Below are positions 34,210-46,408 of a stretch of DNA of 64,000 nucleotides, piece after piece. Below the pieces are notes generated by a model. It was not told where the DNA came from, searched no databases, and worked only from the letters and a program-made list of their open reading frames with translations. The translations under genes and the position numbers were made by a program. Within the stretch, counting starts at the first letter, position 1. The number at the start of each line of letters is the position of its first letter. The stretch lies in assembly GCA_030062745.1 (NCBI GenBank), contig CP099843.1, positions 19,882,997-19,946,996 of the forward strand, written 5' to 3'. This DNA is from Capitulum mitella. Taxonomy: Eukaryota; Arthropoda; Thecostraca; Pollicipedomorpha; Pollicipedidae.

Positions 34210-34741
34210 AAGATGTCGAGCAGAAGTCTGCCCATCAGAGAACAAGACGTGTTCAATGAAGTCTGGTTCCGCAGCCATCGACTCTTCAGACCATCCGCAC
34301 ATGTCCACTCGACATGACCTGCGAAGGTTTGATACCGGTTGTTTCGCCTGTGTCCTGTACGGGAGCCTTCTAAGGTTTCGTTCCGAGCCATCCGCCATAG
34401 CGAAGCATACGAGAGACCAAGGGACCGGCAGTGCTTGCTCAGAGAACGTGTCAGACTGTTTTCCAGCACGGGTGCGACTTTGTGAAGGTTTCAGCGGTCC
34501 GGATTGATTCTTTGCGTTCAGACCGCCCCTTGTTAGCGCGCCACCTTTTTCGTGATTAGCCAAGATATAGATAAGACGACTGATAAGGGCACGCCACCTT
34601 TTTCGGCACTTATCAGTCATGGCCTTGATGGCATTTCTGGATAGTGGGTGTCTGTTGAGCTCTCATGCAAGCTTTCGCTGCACCGTCTTCCGAGAACAGC
34701 TCAACAATTTGCCATCTCTGCTCGGTCGTCCACTGTGGCAT
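34210..34741 (-). pseudogene. Mariner transposase, N-terminal half (DNA transposon remnant)
   Basis: Minus strand from the ATG at 34741: MPQWTTEQRWQIVELFSEDG then AAKACMRAQ, the first helix-turn-helix of a mariner-type transposase. Next come SLTRSLSKHCRSLGLSYASL with WRMARNE (second HTH), RLPYRTQAKQPV, and finally HVEWTCADGLKS or its neighbouring frame with PDFIEHVLFSDG, the block holding the first catalytic aspartate. Frames shift several times. Coding similarity ends right after FSDG, where the GGATC repeat starts. Outside the start codon, GTACACCGAAAGTGCACTT near 34895-34915 may be the TIR. Confidence 0.85.
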
Positions 34742-36397
34742 GACGACAGAACAAAAGAGTGAAATCCTTTCGACTACAACCACCTTTTGAAAACAGCTTT
34801 CAGACGACATCATAAAGTCATGTGCAGAGCAAAGCGTAATTGATTTATTAGCGATTCGTATGTCAACTTTTAACATGGTATGAAATTTACAAGGGTACAC
34901 CGAAAGTGCACTTCAAGCGATGCATTACAAAACCATATTCCAGTCTGGGTTGGTATTAGCAGTGGTTGCTTTTCATTACAAGGCTGGATACGTTTCGGCC
35001 TCGGTAGTGACATATAATAGCTTCGGCTCCGTAGCAGCGGGGGACGCGGGGAACGTGTCCCCTATTCCAACTTCATACGAGGAGTGGACAGTCCCGCTCC
35101 CCACCAACTTTTCGGGCTTTATTTGTTTTGTATCCGTCGACCTGCCTCAGGGATCAGATTATTCAAATGACTTCTTGAGACCGCTTGACATCAATCCGCA
35201 CGCTTTGTACTCTGGCCCGCTCTAAACTTTTGCTAAATGTTGTTTTTCGCATTTTGTTTTCATTTAAAGCCGGGAGCTATATTGCTGGATTGATCCATTG
35301 GCGTATCATGGCAACAGCGCCGGAACTTACTTTCCAGACAAAAGTTTTTCCAAAAAAATAACATAACTCGCCGTCTTTCTAGCGGATGCATCTTGCGTCA
35401 CGGGCATTCTCAAAGAGTCAATCTGTATGGGCAGATTGATACAGATGTTTCTGTCAATTTCACGGGTGTTTCTGTCAATTTCATTTTTTGCCTGGGAATT
35501 GAGATATTCAATACTGCATAGCAAATATTAAACATCGAAGTATTAAAAATGGGGGAGAGGGGGAGGGGGATTACCTCTAGGGAGAACAGTACTTCGCTGT
35601 ACCCCACTATTGTTTATGGTACATTTCTGATGCCATTATTTCTAATCCCTACTTTGAAAATTGCTTGTTATGTGTGCGCATGATAATGCACAACATACAC
35701 AAGAGAACAAAAATGCTTCTTTGATGATGCTTAGTCCATTCTGGAGCGTCATATGAGGTGCATGGAATCTATGGAGCAAACAAATTTGCGTGGGGGCAGA
35801 TAAGCCAGCGAATACATGTCTTCCTTCCTGTTGGTCGCGGCCAATGGATGGTAGAAAATCAGTATGATTGCGTGGTGTTGTCGTAGGATTCATACTTCTC
35901 AGTAACAGGTAACTGGCCTGATGGCACGCCATCTTTGTTGAAGGATATCATTCATTGGTTTGCCACGCCATCGCGGATTCTTGTGGCAGACCGCGAATGT
36001 GCGTCCAGGCTCCTCATTTCCTTGTGATGGTTCCTGAAAGTAATGATGTGTTAGACAGCGTTCAGTTTCTGCGTCTTAGAGCAATCAGTACTATGTCGCT
36101 TTAAACACACTACCAGCAACTATGTGCTCCGCTCTAACTGAACGTATGGGGGTCATACGACATTGGGGCAGAGCATTGTTACGAACCTGCACGATGGAGG
36201 CGCAAAGCGACTGGAATAATGTTATTCTCTCGCCATGCACCGACTAGCGGAAATTTCAGGTCCTGGAGGCGGTGTATATTCGTGACAGTAACCCTTTGAT
36301 AAGCCGTCAGATTTCTGTGCGTGGTACGTTGTCACGATTTGATGATATACCGAGAGCGGGCGAGACCTGCTGACTTTCAGACCCATTCAAGAACACC
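34742..36397. other. No confident gene; one small signal-peptide-like frame
   Basis: A 101-codon frame at 34920-35225 (plus) starts MHYKTIFQSGLVLAVVAFHY and could be read as a hydrophobic leader, but it has no recognised domain and no supporting context. I do not call it a gene. A GGGGGAGAGGGGGAGGGGG run lies at about 35550-35568. The remainder is unrecognised. Confidence 0.4.
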
Positions 36398-38781
36398 TTA
36401 ACCCGTCCCCGACTTGGGGGGGCAGTTGACCGCCCCTCCTGAGGTTTTTCTGGGATTGCGAGAGAACGAACAAACACAGAGTCACGAAACTTTGTGTACC
36501 TCTTGCTTCATCAATTTTACATCTCATGTCAACATTTTGACCTCAGGTCAGGTCAGGTGCCTGACCTAGGTCAGGTCAAACAGGCCTATGTCCAAAAAAG
36601 TTTAGCGCCCTATAACTTTTTCGCAAAACAAGATATCTCAAAAATACTTTGAGGGACTAGTGATCGTGATAGATGCAACAACTCTGCTGTCTCAGATTTT
36701 TTGGATCTTTCCGGGTCATTGACATAAGCTCAAACCCATTTTTAAGACATATCGTTTTTTTCGGAAGTTGACGGAATATTTCATAACATTTTTAGTGTGG
36801 AGTGAAGCAGACATCTAGTTACCGTCATTGGGCAAAGTATCAGTGACTTCCAGTCATTGATACTTTGCCTTGCCATTACTCAGAATGGGTAGAAAATGGC
36901 AGAACTAGCTTGCACAGACGTAAGTAATACCAGGAACCTCAAAAAGTTTGAAAAAATAGCGTATTTTGGAAATAAACAGGCTCTCGCGAATAAAGCTCCG
37001 CCAAATGTGTAGACTGGTAACTAATGAATTTTTCCAAAATTTAAGCATGGAAAACCATCACAAGAACCAATGAGATCAATAAAATTCACATAGATAGGCT
37101 TTTTTCGCGAAAATAAAGGAACGCTAAAATTAGTTCCCGTCATTTTGTTACTGCATATGGCTACGGCGCACGCCGACAGCCGGCGTGAGAATTGTCATGT
37201 CTTTAACCCTATTCCCGGCAGGGGGGGGCGGAATCCGCCCCCCCTCGGGTTTTTTGCTTGCCAATTCCAGGCTTTTTAACGCAGCTTCACAAAAATTGGT
37301 GACTTTTCCTAGCTATTCCTTCTACGCGCCGTGACAAAATTTCGAAATTCTATTTTGCTCAGGGGCGGAGCCAGGCAACGTTTTTGGGAGGAACCTCAGG
37401 TCATTTTTGGCCATGTTGAGGGTAAAAGGAAAATGTCTGCCAAAAACAGAGTTTTTAAGATAGAACTTAAAACTTTATATGAATATATAGCTAAATAGTT
37501 GGGCAATGTGCATATGTAATTTTGTTTATCTGAGGTCACTTTACAAGGTCAGGTCAAGGTCAAAAGTCAAAATTTGTTTTTTCGCAAAAATTTCGGCGCC
37601 ATTTTTTCAAATGCCAAACCCGGAATATATATGACGTAGAAAGATGCCCTCTACTTGTGTACCAAGTTTCAGCTTGATATCAGGTCGGGTCACGGAGCTA
37701 TGACCTAAAATGTCAGTGCACGTACCCTATATCGCAATAGCCAAAAAATGATTTTTTTGGAATAGAGTGAATTTAATCGATTAAAAACGTTTACAAATAA
37801 TATTGAATGCACACGACATCATTCCAGGTGACCCCAAGGTCACTGGAGGTCATTTAACGTCAAAGGTCACAAGTTGATCTGAGAAACGTGTGACCATGAC
37901 AGTTCCCCCTTTTTTATGTCCCTGGCACCGCCTATGCTAACATTATACAAACATTGTAATGCGATTTGTACTTCTTTAGCATAAAATGACTAGCAGAAGC
38001 TAAAAAAGTGTTTTGGCCTCTTTTGTTCATTCCGTTATTAGAAAACTAATCCCCCTATTTTTGAAACCCTGTGAACGCCCATGAATTTTCTCAATATTTC
38101 AAATTTGCATACCCATGGTAAAAGCCCTATCCATAATCTCTCGATTGATGCCAGTTTCATCGAAATCGGTCCATAAACAACGGAGTTATAAGAAGTCAAA
38201 AAGTACCCCCCATTTTGACATTTTTGCCCCCCTGTATCCACAAATTTCAAAATTTTGAAAATTTCTTTTTATTAAAATGTAGTTCACGTCACGGCAAATC
38301 GATTGCCGTTTGTTGCGATGAAATCGGATAAGTAGTTCTCGAGATCTCAGGGGGGGGCCGAATCCGCCCCCCCTGCCGGGAATCGGCCATACCGTCTAGC
38401 CCTCCGGGAATAGGGTTAACTCAACGTTCGGCGTACATATTGAAGAAATCTGGGGAAATTAGACGTGTATCGGCATCCGCGGACCTTTACTTGTGCGCTG
38501 GTGCCTTTACCTATGCGTTATTAGTCACAGCCCTTGAGATTCAGGCCATTTCTCGGTCTCATGCAGTCGGCTATGAGAAAACATATGCAGGACGTAAATT
38601 GCTTACATATTATTTAAAACTAAAAGTGGGACCGGTTTCGAGTTCCACTCGGTACAAGCTTTCCAACGGTATGCTTATTTTTATCGTGCGACCAACCGTT
38701 CGTGAGTCAGAGGGGGGCGGCCAACTGCCCCCCCCCCAGTCGCGCATGTTCGAAACCGACCGACGGTAGTGCGCGGGTTAA
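36398..38781 (+). mobile_element. Family B element, copy B2, interrupted by family A
   Basis: TTAA at 36398-36401 and at 38778-38781 bound an element that starts CCCGTCCCCGACTTGGGGGG and ends GGTAGTGCGCGGG. It matches 11281-12496 from end to end. At 37203-37206, inside a TCTTTAT-type site of the B1 copy, it is interrupted by family A copy A3. Without A3 its length would be near 1.16 kb. The segment 36538-36580 holds a dense TGACCTCAGGTCAGGTCAGG array. No transposase. TTAA target and CCC start suggest piggyBac-type mobilisation in trans (inference). Confidence 0.88.
37207..38415 (-). mobile_element. Family A element, copy A3, complete, nested in B2
   Basis: Complete 1.21-kb copy in reverse orientation. 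CCCTATTCCCGG at 37207 and CCGGGAATAGGG-type sequence at 38404-38415, with TTAA exactly duplicated on both sides (37203-37206 and 38416-38419). Immediately inside the left end is a clean hairpin GGGGGGCGGA/ATCCGCCCCCC (about 37221-37243); the right end has the equivalent GGGGGGGCCGAATCCGCCCC (about 38351-38370). The uninterrupted version of the target is visible in copy B1 near 12120. Confidence 0.92.
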
Positions 38782-40591
38782 GAAAGCAAGCGCATCATTT
38801 ACACGCCACTTTCTAACAGCACGCCCAGTTTAAGCCTACTTTCATGCTAGGGAGCTGATTCGCCTCCCCCCAGGTTTCTCTGTCGTCAGAGTCAAATCGT
38901 TTGCGGTATAATGCCAAAATTTGTCACTTATCCTGGCTACCCCTTTTGCATCTTACCCACCGAAATTTCAACGTCCTACATGGAACAGGAGCGGCTCCAG
39001 GAGGCACTCCTGGGAGACATGCCAGGCCATCTAGCGTTCGTTTCAGAAGCATGCTGCCCGTTTAGAGATCGACGCTGTATACAGCATACAGCATACAGCA
39101 TGCACCACCATAGTATAATAAACAGCAGCTCACATGTAAGCTTCTGTTTATTAATGCCACGACCTAAATGAGCAACATTTGTGATAATTGATCATCCACA
39201 TAGTCTAAAAACTGCTAAGAGACTGCCAAAGGCGGATTTAGGGCACTTTTTTTTGGGGGGGGGGATATGCGACGTCATGTGTAAGTGGGTTATTCGTGCT
39301 GGAAACAAGGCATGACTAGGCGAGAGAAAAATTTTGGATTCCATAGCACTGTAGCAAAGGATATAGGTTGTGGTGGAAAAAGGCGGAATCGGGTGGAGAC
39401 ATATGGAAAATCCGGATTTCGATCTGCACTTGCCATTGATTTACACCACTGATTTCAACCCAATAGTGACACTTATGCAGAATGCATACAAAACATGAAT
39501 TGCATTGGCAGGGCAGGTCCTGGAAAAAACAGAAGTAAGAAAATAAAAAATATGGTTTGGTCTTATGAGTACACGACTGGCACTTTCATTAGGTTACAGT
39601 TACTCCCATTTTAATTTCCTGGACCACCACTGATGTTTCTTAAAGGCTGTGACTATCTCAACTATTACGTAAAGGTATTGAAACTGTTATAGCCACACGG
39701 CCAAAATTGAGTGTCAAATAGCCAAAAGGTTTGTAGATGGCTGTCCCCCCCCCCATGCATCAAGCCCTGATTCGCCGCTCGTCCAAAACTGCCTCCAGGC
39801 TCGCCTTGAAACTAATTTCAGGCCCAAAAGTTTATATCAGAGTAATAGTGTTAGCAGTGTCCCACACAAGATGACGAAAATCGGCCGTGTTCCCTATTGT
39901 TAGCTCTCCTGGAGGCGCCACATCACTTTCCACCTTTGCTACCTTTACAGACATGTTTTCGCAGAATTAGTTCAGATCAAAAGCTTTCGTTTGAGCCCTG
40001 TTTCCTCGAAATCGGTCAGGTAGATAGGCGGACCTCAGGGGGTTACCCGAGCCGGTCCCGACATAGATTTCCAGCGAGATGCATCGCATGTCACGAACAG
40101 AACAGAACGCCTGCGAGCCTGAAGCAGCACGTCATACCAACTGATTTTGCCTGATTACAGCCATTGCGTGGAGTGTTCTTCTACATCGGCTCCGGTGGAG
40201 TGGTGCGAATAGGCAAGGCTGAACCCGGCGCTGAAAAAGCCCTTCTCCGCTCTGCGCTGACCACGCTGTCAATCAAAGCCAGAACGTTTTACTCGGATAA
40301 ATTGTAGAGCAGATTACCCGGAACATGTGGCGAACTGCAAGTGAAGCATAGGTATCAAACATTGTTAGTCACTCCATAATCAATATTATGGTCACAGTTC
40401 GGCGCGTTCAACGGGGAGGAGCCGTGGAAAGGACAGCGATGACTTTCCGACTAACGTGCCTTGTTTTTTTTACAGAATATTTGGCTATTGCTAAACACTG
40501 AAAATTCTCATTATTTACGGTTCTAAAGATGTCTGGGAAATGTAATTCCACATATCCGAGGACCAAGACAACTAGAACTAGAAATTTAACG
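38782..40591. other. No recognised gene
   Basis: Short shadow frames only. Homopolymer runs include a T/G run at about 39247-39264 and a C run at about 39746-39754. A few ATACAGC units lie near 39075-39100. No domain or RNA gene recognised. Confidence 0.4.
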
Positions 40592-40778
40592 TAATCCCTT
40601 GCACGTTACTATCAAATCCTGTTTCTTTTATGCCTTTTCTGAATAACCCAAATTTGTGGTTGTTATATAATCACACGAGCCTTAGAATCTCGTGCACATA
40701 ACTATCAGATCTTCTTGTTTCTTCTATGCATTTTGTGATTAACCCATAATTGTGGTTGTCAAATAATCACGCGGGGCC
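40592..40778 (+). repeat. Tandem duplication of a 93-bp unit
   Basis: Two adjacent units share TGCACrTnACTATCA(A/G)AT, TTGTTTCTT(T/C)TATGC and TGTGGTTGT..ATAATCAC. They differ at several positions. No coding content. Confidence 0.75.
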
Positions 40779-43118
40779 AGTATTGAATTGGCTTGCCAGC
40801 AGGCATGCAATTGCAAAGGATACCAACATAACCCGTTATACCTTTTTGAATACGATACGCAAGTCAAGCTGCATTGTACGGGTAAAACATAATATTGCAC
40901 ATTACGCACCGAACGAGCAATGCCATAAGAATAAAAAACACAGCATTAGGCCTGCAGCCAATTGTCTTGCATGCAGGCTTAGAACGGGTCCAGCCCCTTT
41001 TTCGCAGGTTATTTTTTCCTTTTACTATTACAGGTTTAAGAAATAAACTTGACCAGGATGTCGGCTGTGGTGAACGGATTCACGCGATTGTATCATACAT
41101 GGAGCAGGATACTTGGCATTCAGACGACGAAAAAATATCGATATCGTTTCAAAAATCGGCTTCAGCGAGACGTCTATTGCGTTTTCCTTCCAAACGCAAA
41201 ACTGCGCACATGCCATCAGATTACTTTACTACGTCCAAATTTACCGAAATCGTCGCTTAAAACGCAAAAAAATTAGCTCCACGAACAAGGAGCCTACCAG
41301 CCATAGAACACATGAAATATGAGTATCGTCAAAAGACATAGCAGCGGGTTATTTGGCTTTGTCGACGGTCTCAAGAAAGCAAAGCAGTTGACTGCATTTA
41401 CCCGACTCAGCCTGACGTTCGAGGTTCAACTGAAATGTCTTCTACTTGTACGTGTTAGCGACATAAGTGACCGCTGCCGTGCATGGATATCCGGGTTTCA
41501 GTCACATCGTTCACATACCATGTCAGGCTATTGCGTGACATTTGATTTAAACCGCGCAGCTGAAGGCACAGAAAGGTTAGGCGCTTCTGTGATTGATGCT
41601 AAACGATTTGGCCCCGTCCGTGGGCCCCCAAATATATCGTGGCGTTCTTACTTCTCAAGACATACGCAGTAACAGTTCGACACCGACACCAATGCCACCA
41701 CGAAACTCAATACAGGAATGAATTTTGCAACAATTATTGAATCGATGCAACTGGACGTAGAACTTGCACATCACTTTCTTGCAACATTGCAATGGGATTT
41801 ATGAAACATTTTACTGTTCAATGGCAAAATAAAATAATAAGAATTTAAAAGAGAACATTTTACAAAGGCTACCAAAAACCTTCAGTTTTACCTAGTTAAT
41901 TTAGGCATAACAACAATGAAAATTATCCATCTGATGGAACGGATTCTTGTGCGTCTAACACGTCCTTTCACCTCGTGTAATTTGTTTTTTGTTGTTTGTC
42001 GTTATGGACGATGGAGCTGGTATTGAGAAGATGGCCCCAAAACTCTCGCCAACCTCATGGTCGGATCTGCGTCTTCAGCAACGGTAGACCGGACTCAAGG
42101 CTGTTGGGTTCATGACACTGCGATGAAAATGGAATGCATTTGCCCAACATATGCATACGCAAGCGGCCCGTCCACTTTTTCTCCGTGCCTGTCGCACCAT
42201 GCCTGAGGAATATAAATAAAGAACAACAACACTAAACACCATAAAGAGCAACAAAACTAAAATGGAAGTGCCGGAATGTTATGCATTTCCAAAGGGGATA
42301 TTCCATCTTCGTCAGCTTTTCGAAAATAGTGGTTGGTGCGATAAATGGCACTGATTACGTTTGCAGCACCTGTTTTTTTAATAACTAGGAGTAAAAAATG
42401 AAATTTATGAAAAAATATATGCTGATGTCACACACTGATGATGATACAGTGCTGATCTTTCGGCTAGTGACCACTACCACACAGAAACTGGCATTGGGAA
42501 ACGATAAGGATTTGTGCGAAATCGTTTTCAAACTCCGTACATGTACACTTGAGATACTGCGTATATTCACGAATCAAACGCCATGACTACTGATTACAGT
42601 CCTTTAATTCCACGTCAAAATACATGTTTCAGTGACTATAAAAAGCTATTAAAAACAAGTGGAACGCTCCCTTTAATCTGGTGTGGTATTCCTCCGAGCC
42701 TACTCAATTTCTCTCCAGCCACGAGAAAACTAGTTGGGTTAAGCACACTAAATTTCTAGAACCTGTTCTTCGTTCGTTTTGGCAGCATGCACTATATATG
42801 GCGGGGGGGGGCGATGCGGCGCCGGCACCCAGCGTGGTCCCACGCAGGCGTCGCATCGCGGGGAAGCAGAAAGCTCGGCTTTTTAAATCATATTGACGAC
42901 ATCGTCTTCACATTGATAGATTAATGAGTTCAGCGGAGAGCGATCACATAAACCAAAATTAGTCTGATTTTAACCAGAGTGATCAAAAGTTAGGGAAGGG
43001 TTTTAGAAACGCCCAGTTGCATTGCAGTGGTGCAGGTGGCCACTAACGCGATGATGTGATGTAAACTTGATCTGTGAAAGCTGCCAAAGTTGAGGCGTAA
43101 AATGATTACAGAGTCCGT
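40779..43118. other. No recognised gene
   Basis: Three overlapping frames near 40895-41330 share the same DNA and none resembles a known family. The frame at 41319-41672 is likewise unrecognised. A GC-rich island of about 60 bp (GGCGGGGGGGGGCGATGCGG) lies at about 42799-42860. Confidence 0.4.
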
Positions 43119-44314
43119 TTAACCCGGCATTAACTGGGGTATTTCGCGACTTTCCATTGACTGGGAGGCGTTTAACGTCTCCCTCCCTATCTGTCTCGAG
43201 AATCAGTCGTCCGATTCGGCTAATTCAAACAGCAAATGGAAGCGCTGAATCTTTCAGTCTTATGTCACATGCATTTCTTTTTACTTTGAGGCCGCTGGTG
43301 ACGTCACAGATCAGGCCAAACACGAGAAGATGGCCATTCCCTCCAGTGGCCTAATCACAATGAAAATCAAACCGAGCCTGCAGTTTGTTTGATAACATGT
43401 TTCTGGAAGCTTATTTCACATTTTACGTGCCGCCTGACCCAAGGTCACGCAAGATCAGGGTCACAGATCAGGTGAAATTTGACCTCCATTGTAACGTGTC
43501 ATGCGATAATTGTTTCCTGGCCCAGTTGACACGGAGATTCTAAAAAAGACACTTTCAAAGAACCTCGAGCTAAAAAAAAGCTTAAAATGACCTCAGATAC
43601 CGTAAACATGTAACAGCAAAATTTTGCAATTTCATACTCTGATTTCAGAGTACCATAAGCACGTTAGTGACCTCCATCTGACATCTCTGGATGATCCTAC
43701 AAGTCAGTTTGTCCATGTTGCACATTTCCACGGAATGTATCACATCATTGCAAAGGCCGATATCTCCACACCGGTCACTCACAACGCCAGACGTCCTCAG
43801 TGTACTTGCTAAGGCCGAAATCTACATAAAATTGCCAAAGGTCTGCTGTGCGAGTTCTACGTGCAGTTAGTTGCAGGAAAAATCCATAGTCTATCTGCCC
43901 ATATCCCGAAAAGAGTTTATTCAGTTCCTTTTCCACCATGATTTTCACGGGACTCGGAAAATGAAAAGTACGTATTTGACCTAGGATGGCCTGGCATGAG
44001 GTCACAGGAGTTTTATAATGAACTCTCTTGTCATGTTGGTATTCAATGCAAGCCGCAGTCACCATACATTTTTAAAACACCGGCAATACTGTGATGAAGT
44101 AAAATTGAACATCAAATCGCAGAACATGGCTGTCGTTATGGCGTCATTAAGGGGTGACCTAAGATGACCTCATTCCCCAAAAATTTTCCGCAGAGCTTAT
44201 GTAAGAAAAGACACCGGGAGTTTCAAAACGCTCTGTTTACTCGTGTGGAGGATGACCAAGAAGTGCGTCAGAGGGGACGTTAAACGCACCCTCCACCACT
44301 CAATGGTAGGTTAA
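43119..44314 (+). mobile_element. Family C TTAA-flanked element
   Basis: TTAA at 43119-43122 and 44311-44314. The ends share an inverted segment CATTGA(C/G)TGG followed by G(A/G)GGCGTTTAACGTC: left at about 43156-43183, right in reverse at about 44273-44308. Each forms an imperfect hairpin around TTTAACG. The interior has TGACC/GGTCA hexamers and no long frame. It is a third family with the same layout as A and B. Only one copy is present, so the boundaries rest on the end symmetry alone. Confidence 0.6.
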
Positions 44315-45982
44315 ACCCATGGATAATCCGCACACATTATTATCGGACGTAGCATGTTAAAATTAGCATGTTTCAGAACCAATTTAGTCAAGTTAAATTG
44401 GCAGCGAGCCTGGCAACATGTCTCGAGAATCTGGCGAAAGAGGAAAATAAAACCGGATAACCTTGGCTCCTACCAGGCAGCGGGTAGTAACAAAAATCGA
44501 AATGCCTTTCTAATCCGAACCTAAAGCTTCGTCTGACTCGTTTTCCAAGACCCGCGATTTAAGTCTGCAGGGTACAGCAGCCCGGCTTATACACGAGACA
44601 TCACGGAACCCTGGCATGGAAGCTGACAACGTGCTCTTAGCCTGTGGCGCAGTTCGTTACCGGTCTCGTCCCGTGAGGCGCTTCAACATCTTCCGCCAGA
44701 ACGACAGGTAACCACGAACGACGGCCACCCGAAGCGCCGGTGAAGGAGCCTTTCATCACAGCGCCGAGCCATCAGCTCTGGACGGACACCTGCGTTCCGT
44801 CCCCCGGTCTGGCCACGACTCCAGCTGGGGAATGGACAATGTTTGATCGCCGGACTCTTCCGCGGCGCAGCGCTATGTCGGCTGGCGCGTCTTCCATATG
44901 TTTTAGTGTTCAGACGTTAACTAGACCGCTGCCGGAGCTATTTGAAATGCCAGGGTCGCGATCTCTCCGTCGCACAGTGACCTAAATATGCAGCCGTGAA
45001 GATGTTCGAGCCCAGGACCTTTCACTTCTGACTTCGACTTCGTACACTCAAAACTGCTCAAAAGAAACTTCGGTGAAATGATTTGTACAAGTTGGAAAAT
45101 ATAGTTTTGGGAGACAAAAAGCCCTTAAGTAATCTTGATTGAGTCTGACTTTGTCTTTTGGCGTTTTGTTGAAAATTGATTTCACAAAAACCCTGTTAAA
45201 AGATCTGTGGACGTCCCGCCTAAATTTGCATCTAGCACAATCTTGCGAGATCGATTTTGATTTTGCGGTCCTTCACCCAGATTTCCGAAATCTTAAAGAA
45301 GACAAATGTTGCAACATTGCGGCGTCCTTCGGCCGCCATTTTTGATCCTTATACTGTTGTGACGCGGCCGTGCCCGCTGTCGGAGGTGTCCATACTGAAC
45401 TGAACGTTCAACTTGGTAGTAAGCTGGTGTATGGCAAGGGAAACTATACCACAGTTAGACACATATTTTGGCGCTACTGAAGCTTAATTTCTGAATGTCA
45501 ACATCGCCGAAACTGAACTATACAACTATATGTAGATGCCTGTCGTTGTAATACCGAATTATTTGTTTATAATTAATAGCTGGCTACCTGCTTATTTCTA
45601 ATAAAATCCAGATTTTTATTTTTAACTGTGACCTATTATGTCTTGTTTTCTTGTGGTTAATTCTTTTACTCATAAATATATCAGAAACCTGAGTGTTGAA
45701 AAACTGCAAAGCAGGGTTAGGAAAAAAAACTGATGTCGATTGTTCCAAATAGTTACAGGAAACTTTGTACCCCCTCAAGTTGCATGATAGATGGCAGATT
45801 TATTCTTACTGGCCGCGTCAGCAGTGATCGGTCGTCGTCGGGGCGCGATGGCGGCGGCCAGGCCCAACGGGAAAGGGCTCCGGCTGTTCGATGTTTGCAG
45901 CGTTTTCATGCCGTGTTTCTTGCCTTCACCCTTGATTGTTGACATACATTTATATGTGGCATTCGTGATTGGTGACGAGGGG
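44315..45982. other. No confident gene; one possible short exon
   Basis: At 44619-44707 an ATG-led frame (MEADNVLLACGAVRYRSRPV then RRFNIFRQNDR) runs into CAG/GTAACC, which fits a splice donor, so it could be a first coding exon. I found no matching acceptor or family, and chance is a fair explanation. The rest of the stretch is unrecognised. Confidence 0.25.
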
Positions 45983-46408
45983 TTACATAATCTGCGGGAG
46001 GGTGACTGAATGATGATGGTTATCTGCGGGAAAGTATATGGGCGACGATGGTACGGTGATCGGCAATCGCCTCTGGCAGCTCGATCGCAGATGGTCCGGG
46101 GTCCGACACATTAGTGGTGACGTGATCAAGAAGGGCGGAGCTGGAGTAAAAACATCTAGGCTTACCTCGGCGTCAGGCGAGTGGGTTCTAGTATTCAGCG
46201 AAGACGAGGAGGTCACTTGACTTGAATATGCGCACACCTTGTTTTTATGACACAGTAAGTTAGTGTTCACATCACCGAGACAGAAATTTGTCTTTCCAAT
46301 GCAAACAGTGGTGCGGAGCTGGTCACAAAAGCCACCTAGACCGCCCGCCAGTGGTTGAAATACTTGAATTAGTTGAAAAATTTGGGAACAGGTGTCTTCC
46401 GACGGCAT
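45983..46408 (-). pseudogene. LINE endonuclease fragment, second LINE
   Basis: Minus-strand frame: FQPLAGGLGGFCDQLRTTVC, then IGKTNFCLGDVNTNLLCHKN (the GDFN motif of APE-type LINE endonucleases, here GDVN) and NTRTHSPDAEVSLDVFT. At about 46140 the reading shifts to a neighbouring frame giving LLDHVTTNVSDPGPSAIELP and EAIADHRTIVAHI, equivalent to the SLIDHV..SDH..I end of the domain. One frame break and the altered catalytic motif mark it as dead. The reverse transcriptase part was not found nearby. It is unlike the LINE at 18-24 kb in sequence. Confidence 0.6.

Noticed and set aside
34920-35225. 101-codon frame with a hydrophobic start, possible small secreted protein
   Set aside because: The hydrophobic start is weak, there is no cysteine pattern or known family, and no neighbouring exon; kept only as a note.
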